Positions 35,964 through 45,900 of a stretch of 64,000 nt of DNA are shown piece by piece. Every line of letters begins with the position of its first letter. The first letter of the stretch is position 1. Below the pieces are notes generated by a model. It was given only the letters and a program-made list of their open reading frames with translations, searched no databases and was not told where the DNA came from. The translations under genes and the position numbers were made by a program. This stretch comes from Diploscapter coronatus (Eukaryota; Nematoda; Chromadorea; Rhabditida; Rhabditidae): assembly GCA_964036155.1 (NCBI GenBank), contig OZ038422.1, positions 75,291,201-75,355,200 of the forward strand. The letters are read 5' to 3'.

Positions 35964-37169
35964 ATGGCCGAATGGAAACTGGATTGTGACTCGAAGCAGC
36001 GACTGGAGAAGCTGATCGAGTCGGCCGGAGACGAGTTGAGCGGGGAGGGCAGGAAGCAGCTTCAGAAAATCGTCAAGCAAAACACCATCAATTTCGACGA
36101 TGTTTCAGTTATTCGGGTATTTTTTAAAATAATTTTCAAAGACATTTTACTTTTATGAAATTTGAAAATTTTCGGACTACTTTTTGCAGATATAATTCTT
36201 CCAGTATATCCTATCGAAAATGCGATTTTTTAAAATTTAATTCTCTATAGCAAATTTTCAGACTACCCTACCTCCATATCAACCGCTCTACACCTTTTTC
36301 AACCGGCTCAACATCCATTTCGAGTCCTGCGAGTATAAGGCAACTCCTGAATTTCGGTATTTTTACTTTTGCTTGAAGAAGTTCATTTTTCCAATTCAGT
36401 GCAAAAACCGACCGTTTGAAGGAGCGATTCAAACACGAGGAATATCGAAAAATGGTGGAGAACGTGGATTCGACGCAGTCGTTCGGCACGGTCAATTTGG
36501 TGTCTGGAATTGGATCAGAAATGAAACAGGTATTTCTGTTTTACTATGAAAGACTGAAATTTCATATTAAAATGCATTGTAGTATTTTCATTTTCTTAGG
36601 TTGCAGTAAGATTTTTAAAGTTATTTAATTTCGGGTGAACCGACAATTGACGTCGGTCATTAACGTGGTGATCACCGTGGTCGGCGCATTTTTCTTCGGC
36701 TTTTCAGGCGTCAATTATGCCTATCCACATCTGCACTTGGATATGGTGAGTCATGATTTTTTCGCTTTGTATTATTTGTGCTTCTTGGAAAGCACACCCA
36801 GGTCATCTAGTTTACCCATTTCTCTGACGAAAAAGAAAAAAGATTATATGAACTTTCCAGATTAGATGTCGGTGAACTGAATGTGAACCTTCAAAAACAT
36901 GATCTTTCTATTTAAATTTTAGGATTTATTATTTGTATTTGAATTTTCAGGCGACCCGCTTCATAATCGGACTGGTGCTGGGGACGGTGGTGTTCTTCGC
37001 GGATTTGTATTTCGTGATCAAAGGAATGGACGAGAGGGAGATGGCTCGGCCGCCTGCACATGTAGAGCGATACGAAAATGAGCAGAGACAGAAGAAGAGA
37101 ATTGACGAACAGCAACAAGAAACCAAGAAGATTCCCGTTAAAAGCGCGAAACAGAAGAAAAACGATTGA
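35964..37169 (+). CDS. TMEM199: TMEM199/Vma12-like V-ATPase assembly factor
   Basis: ER membrane protein that helps assemble the V0 sector of the vacuolar proton pump (family knowledge). Exons 35964-36116, 36262-36356, 36400-36529, 36635-36745 and 36951-37169 join to 235 codons. The N-terminal part is cytosolic (LEKLIESAGDELSGEGRKQL; YTFFNRLNIHFESCEY). The conserved RLKERFKHEEYRKMVENVD corresponds to the family's LANEEYKRITRNV box. Two membrane segments follow (VINVVITVVGAFFFGFSG and FIIGLVLGTVVFFADLYFV), then a charged tail ending SAKQKKND. The intron before exon 4 ends in TTTCGG where TTTCAG is expected; see findings. Confidence 0.88.
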
Positions 37170-38094
37170 TATCAAGTACTTCACTCATTCATTTTATCAT
37201 TTGCCATGTGTTATAGACTCTTGTAAAATTCAGCAACTTTTCAAACGGAAGTGTAGGGAAAAACTGATGAATTTTACAAACTCAGAATTGGTGAAAGATA
37301 CAGGAGGCCTTTTCTGATCTCTCGAAGAAGATGTGATATTTTTGTGTGATGACATATAAATAGGTTCATATTGCAAAGTGTTTCGTTTTCGAATTTTGAA
37401 ATTTGACATAGACGCATAAAAGGAACTGGAGGGTCCTTTTCTCTATATGATCGAGAGATTATGTGGAATGAAGAGAGTTGAGAGAAGCCAGTCTCAACAA
37501 CAAACACTTGTCTGTTGGTTCTCTTGCTGTTGCTTTCTCTTTGGACTTCTGTATTGCTGTTTTGCTGCATTTCTGCATTATTTGTGTATGTCGTTTGTAG
37601 TGGCTGTATTGGTCAGTCACTCCTGTTCTCCTCTTGCGAAAGAACGGATCATAGTCATTCTGTCCACACATACACATTGTATTCCAATATTCCCCAACGT
37701 CATTAATGATCTTTACACCCGTGTAAATACAGTACTCATCAATTAATTATCATTGAATCAATCTATTTCCTGTGATCATGTCTATGTGTAACACCTGCTC
37801 TGTGCCTCTGCCTCCCATTCAGCTGTAAATCTTCATTCTTCTCCCGAATCCTTCGGCTTTTTCCTTCCTTTCTTTTTTTAATCTTTCTTCATCATTTCTT
37901 TCTCTCCCTCTACTTCTCTCATTTTCTTTCTTTCTCTTCCTCTGTCATCGTTTTTATCCCTCCAATTGTCACTTGCCTCGTCAAAATGCCACGATCCACT
38001 TGCAACAAAGTCGTTACTGCTGAAGACTAAAAGTTAGCTACTTGAGGCGGCATTCATTTCACTTCATTCACTCCATTCAAGCAGACTCAGGGAT
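37170..38094. other. Intergenic spacer, 0.9 kb
   Basis: The plus strand is pyrimidine-rich, especially 37850-37960, with long CTTT/TCTC runs. It holds the 3' end of TMEM199 and the promoter of the next plus-strand gene. Open frames here have no protein character. Confidence 0.45.
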
Positions 38095-40159
38095 ATGTTC
38101 TCCCTCGACTATTTTCTGCCTCAACTACCTCTGATTTCACTATTTCTAATCCCGGTTATTGGCGGATTTCTCGGAATTAAATATATCCTCTTGCGAAGTC
38201 CGATTCATTATCAGCAGGTAGACGTTTTTTGCTTTTTCTAAGTTGCAGTATGATTACCTAAACCTTCTAGGGCACATTAGGTTATTCTCCCTGGAGAGTA
38301 GCGGTGAATATGACACTAGTTTCTCTACCGCCCTTTGCATTTTGGTGCTTGATGGTTCGAGGACCGTGTGCTTTATTCTACCCAATAGGAACTTGCGTCT
38401 CTCTATTATTCTGTTCATCAACAATAGCCCAGATTTTGCATTACATACCATCCCCATGCATAAGTTCTTATGCACAATTGAGGTTTCATTCCATGTCTTG
38501 TAAGTATTACTTTATTTTAATTTTTTAAAAATAAAAACTTAAATTACAGTAAGAAGATTCATACTTCTGCTACATGGAGTATTGTGCCTATTATCAGGAC
38601 TTCTGCTTCTATTGAGCATGTCCTCATTAATTCTTTCGATCACATCGTACTCTCCATACATTTTAATTCCGCTACTTGGATATTTCTCGTTGTTCGATAA
38701 TATCTTCTCTGGACATTCATCGATGATGACATTCTTGCTGATAGCAAGATTAATCGTAAGTTTTCCAGCATCGTTTATATTTTCCGATTTAAATTTAGTG
38801 CATATCATCGGGAATAGCAATATTTGGGTTTATATCTCTAAGAGAAGTAGCATCATTTTCTTCTCTCGTACCTCTTCACTTTTCCATATCACAAGCCACT
38901 CTCTCATTCTTTGTCGGATTCATATTTTCATTCTACCTATTCAATTCGCCGATATTTTACTCGGTAGGTCGAATAAATTGAAAAGAGAACTGATTATTTT
39001 TCATCAGATCTACGCTCCCTTGCCTACGATTCATAAGCTGCGACTTTCAATATCACTTCATGCAGTATTTCTACTGTTCGGAAGCACTATCGTGTTCCTG
39101 CTAATATCTCTGTACTTTTCATATCTGACCCAGCGATGTCCACATAGTCTATCGACGAACCATGTGATTTTAGGATTTTTAAGAGTAAGCGAAGCTTAGA
39201 TTCTTTGGACAATCCAATATTTAGGCCCATTCTTCTTCTCCCACGGTCATATTTGGCTTCATTGCCTCGATTAGCTTGCTTCTACAGTCATCATTTGAAT
39301 GGCATCTCCACGCATTCGTATCCCATTTATGGGAGGAGATATTCTCCTTCAGATTGAGGATCAAATCACATCAGAATCAATTGTGCATTTTACAATTTGC
39401 TCTATTAATTTCTACAACAGGTTTTAAAGAGCTAAACTTGGACTCCTAAAATATCACGATTTAGCCTTGATTGGAGTAGCATTGGGATGGCGGCTACTTG
39501 GATTCCCGTTGAAATTATATCTTCCTTCACTTGCCATAATAATAATGTAACTCTTAGAAACGATTTAATCATTGAACTATTTGATTTCAGTCTAATTGGC
39601 TCAGTATTATCCGCCTCTATTCTGGTTGGATACGTCTTTGCCCAGGTCAATTCCAAGGGTGTCTTCGCAGCTTCACTCCTATCACTACTCTTCCTCTTCT
39701 CCCTGACTTACCTACATTTCACTCACAATAATCTGCCTGTAATTCCATCGTCATGCAGATCACTGTATCAAAATATCACGTCTTTTCGGTAAGCCAATGA
39801 TAGAAATGATTTTTTTAGAAAAATAATTTAGATTCTCAAATAGAGAAGGATTGATATCGATATTATCAAGTTTTCCCCTGCCCACGCATGCAGTGATACT
39901 ATTCGTGGTGAAACATAAAAGCTTAGAGAAATTTATAGGAAAAATTTTCAAGATGTGCATATTATTCTCGATCTTCATATCATTCCTGACTGGCGGTGAG
40001 GACGAGATGTCGTTGGATTGGAACCTGCTGGCCTTCCCCTCACTGTCACTGCCTTCAGCCTCTCCCTCTCCACTCAAACGGGTCATCCCCTTTGCAAGTA
40101 CGGACTCATTCCGGAACGCCTATCTTCGCTCATTCCCACAAAGTTCCACTATTCATTAG
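38095..40159 (+). CDS. Polytopic membrane protein, N-terminal half Frag1/PGAP2-like
   Basis: Exons 38095-38217, 38271-38499, 38550-38755, 38799-38963, 39008-39184 and 39225-39420, then pieces at about 39468-39546, 39592-39788 and 39832-40159. They join in frame from ATG 38095 to TAG 40157-40159. The product is about 500 residues with roughly twelve hydrophobic spans (IPVIGGFLGIKYILL; LLSGLLLLLSMSSLILSI; VILGFLR and others). The motif GTLGYSPWRVAVNMTL after the first span resembles the SISATLG..P-R block of the Frag1/DRAM/Sfk1 fold found in PGAP2 and the front of Cwh43, which remodel GPI anchors. The similarity is weak and no nuclease-like Cwh43 tail is present. Gene structure is firm; function is tentative. 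Confidence 0.72.
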
Positions 40160-40223
40160 ACTTAACAAATCGGGTTTATAAGCATAAATATTTATGTCTG
40201 TGATTCTTAGGAAAGAAATAAAT

Positions 40224-42698
40224 TCATTCGATTTCTTCGATCTTCAAAAATCTCGTCTGCTGTTCGTCATTGTAGCCGGGAGGAGCTGAAATTTTCGCGA
40301 ACATACTCGGCATTCCAAAGTTCGAGCTGAAAGGCCGACCGAATGGGCTTGAAAGCACGTGAACTGGCACGAACATGGGAGGACCCTAATCAAACATTGA
40401 ATTATTCAATTAAATGACTAGTTTATTACCCTTGGATGAGTAGAGTATGGAGGTGGATCAGCGAAACTGCATTCGCTCGAATAGTAAAGGCTACTTTTAT
40501 CCAAGGAGGAGTCGGAATACTGCAAGGTTTTTTTTTAACTAAAATTATAAACAAAAAATGTACCACTCGACTACGTCTTCTATCTCTAATAGGCGTTGCA
40601 TTGGCGATAAATACTGGCACGGCAATTTCAAATAAACCATATGATGAGAGGATCAAATCGTAATGGACCTAGTATTCTGGACGGTTTAAGAAAACAAGGT
40701 GATCTTCATACTTGAATGGGGAAATCTGACGTGTGTAGAGTTGGATAGAGATCCTTAGGGACTACTAATGAATGGTTGAGAATTAGAACGTCATTTGCAG
40801 GCACTGTACCACACACTAATCGAGATATCATTCGAACACTAAAAATAAAGGACATTTTTGTAAATAACACTAGTATTGTTGGCATTTGAAAGTTTCAGGA
40901 TATGAACTTAATAATGGTAGAAATATTCTATCAAGTTTTAGGTCACCAGGTTAGAATTTTGAGGTTTTTGTCTTGTTTTTAATAGACAGATGAGATAATA
41001 AATTCTCACTCAGATTTCTTCGCATCTCCTGAAGTGTATAGAACGGTTTGCCTAATTTCAATCGCAACATGCTTTATTATGTGAGAGTGGTGTTGGTTTT
41101 CGATTTCTCCAGTCACCAGAACATGCTCTCCTAAATCAATTCAAATAAGTTCACGCAAAATCCGGACTTATAGCCATTTTCCCATGTACCTATACACAAT
41201 GTTTTCAGGTAAATAACTACTTTCGTTGGACAGTTTTCGCTTTCTCATTTCCCTTTTCCATTAGAATGGTTGGTTATAAATTGCATCATTTTTCTGTTCC
41301 TTGCCTTACCATTCTGCCTTTCACTCTTTCGCATTGCATTTTCACTCACCGACTGCGAAGGCAGCTTTTTGCAATTCCAACTTCACGGCCGCGTTGAGTC
41401 GATTGAAGCATAGCACCTGGAAAAATCAATGAAATGCTAATAATTCTAGAAAATTCTGGAATATGGTTAAAATATTTGATCATCCAATAAATTATTACAA
41501 TTGAAAATTAACATTCGTTTCTCCATGCCATTTCTAATCATAGATTGAAAGTGGCATTGAAGTTAGAGATTGCTAAACATTACAAATTGATGAAAATTGA
41601 GAATCTATAGTCTAGCTTGCTATTCTTATCGATAGCATAAAATTTGTACCCTTTTCTTGATATGTCTGTTGAGCAGGACATTCTGATGGTATGAAGGCTC
41701 ACATCTCAAAGGCACTTTACCCAAAATGTCCAGCACTTTCTCAGCCTCAACCATGCCCGTCTCATCATTGTCGAATTTTTTCAGCTTTAGCTGAAACATA
41801 TACAATTTTGACTAGTTGATCAGCAATAGCACTACTATCATTTGTTTGGTCAGGCATTTCATCAAGTCACTAAGTTTTTATAGGTTTTTCCTCGTGCTGC
41901 TTAACGCGGTGAAAATGCTTCGTTTGATTGTTTCGCTCCCGTCGGTCACTCGATCAAAAAGACGGCAAATTTAAGGCAATTACTTCTTTCTCGTTGCTAT
42001 ACGTTAAATGCGCTTAGAACTTGATTTTTTTTTTTCAGTTTCGCGCATTGTATTTGTCGCTGTGTTAACAAATATAGTAGTGAACTTTGTAAGGTATCGA
42101 ATTTTTCATACCTTAATAGTAAGTCTGTAGGCAATAGCTCCTGACTTGGCTGAAAGAGTGCCGGGGAGATTTTGGGGCAACATGAAATGCAGAGGGATGA
42201 GATGACTGCCTTCTGGTAGAATTGAAAATCCCTGAGATTAGACATGCTTGAAGAAATTAAAAATGATCTACTTTAGAGGTGGGTAGTAACAAAGGCTCCA
42301 ACGGAATGTGGATATTTTGTTTGACAAGTGTGTGGATCGAGTCCTGGTTGGCAAATGAAGCTCTGCATCTTCCCTAAATTAAGAATTTGAACTAGCTTTG
42401 ATTTAACGAGCTGTACTTCGATAACAGCCTCCCTGTCGATGACTTGAACTGCCTCTGGAGTGCGCAGATGCATTTCGATCATTTCCTGCTGAAAACGAGA
42501 CCGATTAGGACAGATCAACTTAATCCCTTCCTTCTTCAAAAAAATCTTTTCTTCCTTCTGCCTGACCCAAATCAAGAACTTCCCTATTTGCTTTGAAGAA
42601 GTAAATCAGCTGATTGAATGAATGACTCGGAGACATACCGTGCCAGTAATCAAAGGCCGCTCGGGGGTGACTATCTTTAAAGCTCGCTTCTCCTTCAT
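40224..42698 (-). CDS. Arrestin-domain protein with PPxY motifs (ARRDC type)
   Basis: Likely a cytosolic adaptor linking membrane cargo to a WW-domain (Nedd4-type) ubiquitin ligase. ATG 42698 lies right after a TTCAG acceptor. The arrestin N half shows REAVIEVQLVKSK and GSHLIPLHFMLPQNLPGTL followed by GAIAYRLTIK. The C half shows VPLRCEPSYHQN, HVLVTGEIENQHHSHI, KHVAIEIRQTVLY, VPANDVLILNHSLVVPKDLY and VHYDLILSSYG. The tail has DPPPYSTH and APPGYNDE, two PPxY WW-ligand motifs, and stops at 40224-40226. Introns near 42370-42600 are the least certain. C. elegans has a large arrd family; I cannot name the orthologue. It ends only 64 bases from the convergent gene's stop. Confidence 0.85.
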
Positions 42699-43722
42699 CT
42701 GAAGTTCTATGTGGCGTAATCAAAAACAAATCGATACGGATTTTATGCATGAAAAGTAATATCACACGAATGAGAGGGGAGAATCACGAAAAAACTTGCA
42801 GCGAAGTGACCGGCAAAGGGGCAAAAATGATGATCCTATCATCAATTAGTCAATGTCGAAAAGTGATAGGGGAGGGAGTAGAGGGATATTGATACAACTA
42901 ATGAAGTGATAAGGGAGGAGGATATCATATCACTGATGTCTGCCAGTGAACCACGAGTTTAACGCCCAAAAATGGGTGGTAACCTTCCCTGCCTTTCAAA
43001 CGCAGTGATTCAGCCTTCGAATTTCCACATTCTAACGTTCTTTTCGTCTGACTCTCTGGTTTCAGACTATTTCTTTGTCTTTCTGCCTCTCGCCTATACT
43101 ATTTCTCCCCTAGCATTGTGCCTGAAATGGGCATCAGCCTGTCTCTGTCAGTCCTCTCCCAGTCAGTTTTCGTTTTCCAGGACACGCCCCCTTCTCCTTC
43201 TATGTCCACTCTGGCCGCAAGCAGTTTCCCCACTGTTCAGGGGTTTTCACGATGATTATCTTCGTCTCTCGAACTGGCCGCAAAAACTAAGCCTTTTGCT
43301 GGGAAATTATCGATACAACTCGATGGCGTAAATGTTTCACAGTTCGCCATGCAATTCGTACTGATCTGGCAGCAATTCTGCATCAGCATTTTTCGGTTTC
43401 ACATTATATGTAATTAGCAGAACACAACAAATTCTATTATGTTTTTATTTAATTAGAGAAAACCAAAAGCAAAAAGGGATGAGGTATGTAAAGCATAATG
43501 AATGAAGTGAGTGGGGAGGCAAATGATTTATTGTCTCTTCAACTGTAAAACTACGAATTGGCGTCTAAGGCTTGTATATATTCTACTAATAACGTAACCA
43601 CAATAAATTAGAATCTAATTATTAAATTAAACGCATCAGGTCGCTAGAAACCTAGATTTCGAGAGAACTGGCTAAGATCATTCGGAAGTTGTGTGGCATG
43701 GATGAAGTATGGCTTTATCGAT
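42699..43722. other. Spacer upstream of arrestin gene and downstream of Arg-rich gene
   Basis: About 1 kb with no exon I can support. The minus strand carries the 3' UTR of the Arg-rich gene in its right part. The left part is the arrestin gene's promoter. Plus-strand open frames around 42972-43331 lack splice signals and domain character. Confidence 0.4.
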
Positions 43723-44820
43723 TTATCCCTGGTGTCTTCTCCATCTCCTAGCGGCGGCGGCTCTTTGAGCGGCAACACGGGCGGCGACTCTTCTGGCCTG
43801 AAATCCCAATTTATCCCGGATTTCATATATCCCTATTTATCCCCTTACATTAGCCTTGGCTCTGGCAGCAGCAGCTCGGGCCTTTCTGGCGATGACGAGG
43901 GAGCGGCTGATCCTCCTGGCCAAATCTCTGTTCTTCCTCTGGATGGCCTTCACCTTGGCAGCAAACTGGCGAGCTCGGAAGGCCTGGATCTTTCTCTGCT
44001 ATAAGTGGATATATTAGATCCTTCTAGGATATGAAATCCCCTACTCTTCTGATTCTGTTTTGTCTGATTCTGAGGTTTCTCCTTCTGATTCTGAGATTGC
44101 GAGCGCGTCTTCTTCTGAAATTAAACTCATAGCTTTTTTGCTTTTTAAACTCAGATTTAAAGAGGCATTCCGTGTAACACTCAAACAATTACGAAGGAGT
44201 CTGGCGCTTCGATTTTTGTAATTGGATCCACCAAGGTATCCAACCATATGGGTCTTATTCGGCGTGGAGGACTTGGCCAAACCTGTGCCAGAAAGTGTTT
44301 GAATGTTATGTGGGATGCTTCTCAACTTTAGTTATTGAAAAATATTAATTTATCTCAATATTTTAATTCAATTATTCATATAATTTATTTTTAATCATAT
44401 ATACCTGGCCAATCTGGCTCGTCTCAGTCTTCTGTTCCTGAGGAGTCTGTTTCTTCTGAGTCTTCTGTTGCGTCTGAGTCTGTTGGCTCTGGCGCCTCTC
44501 TTCACTCGGGTGTTCTCTCCTTCTGCGGTCTCAATCTAAAACAGTCAATCGAAAATACATATAATTTATGCCAATTTCCCTACATTTTCGTCGTTGCTCT
44601 GGGCGATCTGTCCCTCTTCCTCTTCCTCCTCTCCCTCAGTGATTGGGTTGGCATCATTCGATTCAGCCACTTCAGACTCGGCCTTCTCGATCTCCTTGTT
44701 TGTCTCTACAGCCTAAATTAGTATATTCGATCTACAATAATTCCAGTAATGACTTACATCATCGGCGAGAGTAAATGCAGTGAAGGCCAGCAGGCCGAAC
44801 AGTACGAAGAGAAGCTTCAT
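43723..44820 (-). CDS. Secreted arginine-rich peptide precursor with acidic propiece
   Basis: Six exons: 44758-44820, 44584-44712, 44405-44535, 44045-44114, 43849-43998 and 43723-43797. All junctions keep frame and give 205 codons plus TAA. Exon 1 is a signal peptide (MKLLFVLFGLLAFTAFTLA). Residues 20-77 are acidic (21 Asp/Glu, including a run of six Glu) and end in RVKR, a furin-type site. The remaining 128 residues hold 48 Arg and 6 Lys against one Asp. They begin as Arg/Asn/Leu repeats (NRRLRRNRLLRNRRLRR, then NLRIRRRNLRIRQNRIRR), continue as a helical basic part (KVKAIQRKNRDLARRISRSL) and finish in Ala/Arg (ARRVAARVAAQRAAAARRW). I know no matching family. The layout suggests an antimicrobial or polyanion-binding peptide. 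There is no cysteine. Confidence 0.82.
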
Positions 44821-44863
44821 GGTTAAAGCAGCTTCTGCCTAGAGATCTCTCCCCCGTCCACAG

Positions 44864-44871
44864 CTTTTATA
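44864..44871 (-). promoter_or_regulatory. TATA box of the Arg-rich precursor gene
   Basis: On the minus strand it reads TATAAAAG, 44 bases before the ATG at 44820. That would place transcription start near 44840 with a 5' UTR of about 20 bases. No AG acceptor lies in that leader, so the mRNA is probably not trans-spliced, unlike several neighbours. Confidence 0.7.
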
Positions 44872-44976
44872 TCTGCCATTTTTGGGGATCCGCCTCCATC
44901 ATTTTGCCAAAACCACTGTCCAGGTAATCCTCTGCCCTCCACAGATCCCCCTATCACTAATCGATAGAGGAAATAG

Positions 44977-45856
44977 TGATAAACCAGATGTGCAGAGAAA
45001 TCGTCTGTCTCTGATAGGCATTTCCCTCTGTTATGCTTTGCCTTCCTTGCGCAATAGTTTCCAGATCAAGCTGGTTTATGCATATCCCAGACGCTCGTCT
45101 CGTTCCAATTGCCCATGTGTTGGCGGGCGAGATCGGTCGTCGAGTTGCAAGGGTGTCGGGCGACGTGATTTTCGATTTTTTGCAAAAAAAATATCATATC
45201 TCCTTTTCTGTTTACGATTATGATCATATCTTTGCATGCTTTTTGCTGATCAGGCAAGGTCGTCGTCTCTGGCGATAAGGGAAAAGCTGATATGATTCAT
45301 CTTTTTTATCAATGAAGCGGTGATAAGGTAGCTGACCATCCACCAGCTGTCTGAACCCTTTCCTACAACCCTGCTTCATTCGAATTTGATTCGGTTCATT
45401 AAGCAAATTTCACTTTTTGCACTAACCAATTGATGCTTATCTTATGGGTTTTTCTTCGAAGAAATGTGAATATCAAAAATTTTTTATTATTCATGATTAG
45501 TCTGTCGGTTGGGGGATAACAAAGAGCCAGTGATAGAGGAATTTGAGAGATTTAGAGATAAAGGATAAGGTGATAAACGTGTTTAAGTCTGCAATTTCCC
45601 TGCCATTCATCACTTCATTCGAGATGTCCTCTGTCATTGCGCAAAAGATGAGAAAATGATAGCGAAACGTCATCTCTGCGTCTTTTCCCATTTTCTATCT
45701 AATCGCTATCTTTCTTTCTCTATCATTCTTATAATTTCCCAGATTTTTCCCCTATGGCATGCCATTTATTATGCAAGGAATCCAACACACGACGACATCA
45801 AAGGGCAAAATTTTAATCATCAAGTACTTAGGAAAAAATTATCAGAAAATTGATAA
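44977..45856. promoter_or_regulatory. Cluster of GATA-factor sites
   Basis: TGATAA or GATAAG cores (either strand) occur at 44977, 45274, 45306 (TTATCA), 45321 (TGATAAG), 45436 (CTTATC), 45564, 45571 and 45851. In C. elegans such extended sites are the mark of gut genes driven by ELT-2 type factors. The cluster lies between the Arg-rich gene's TATA box and the PAICS 3' end, so it most likely serves the Arg-rich gene. Confidence 0.55.
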
Positions 45857-45900
45857 AGTGAGATGAAATTACACACCAATACAATGCTGAGTCTTCATTA

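Noticed and set aside
44041..44325. 94-codon minus-strand open frame with a Ser/Glu-rich end
   Set aside because: It covers mostly intron 3 of the Arg-rich gene; the acceptor at 44115 fits a different frame that continues the Arg repeats.
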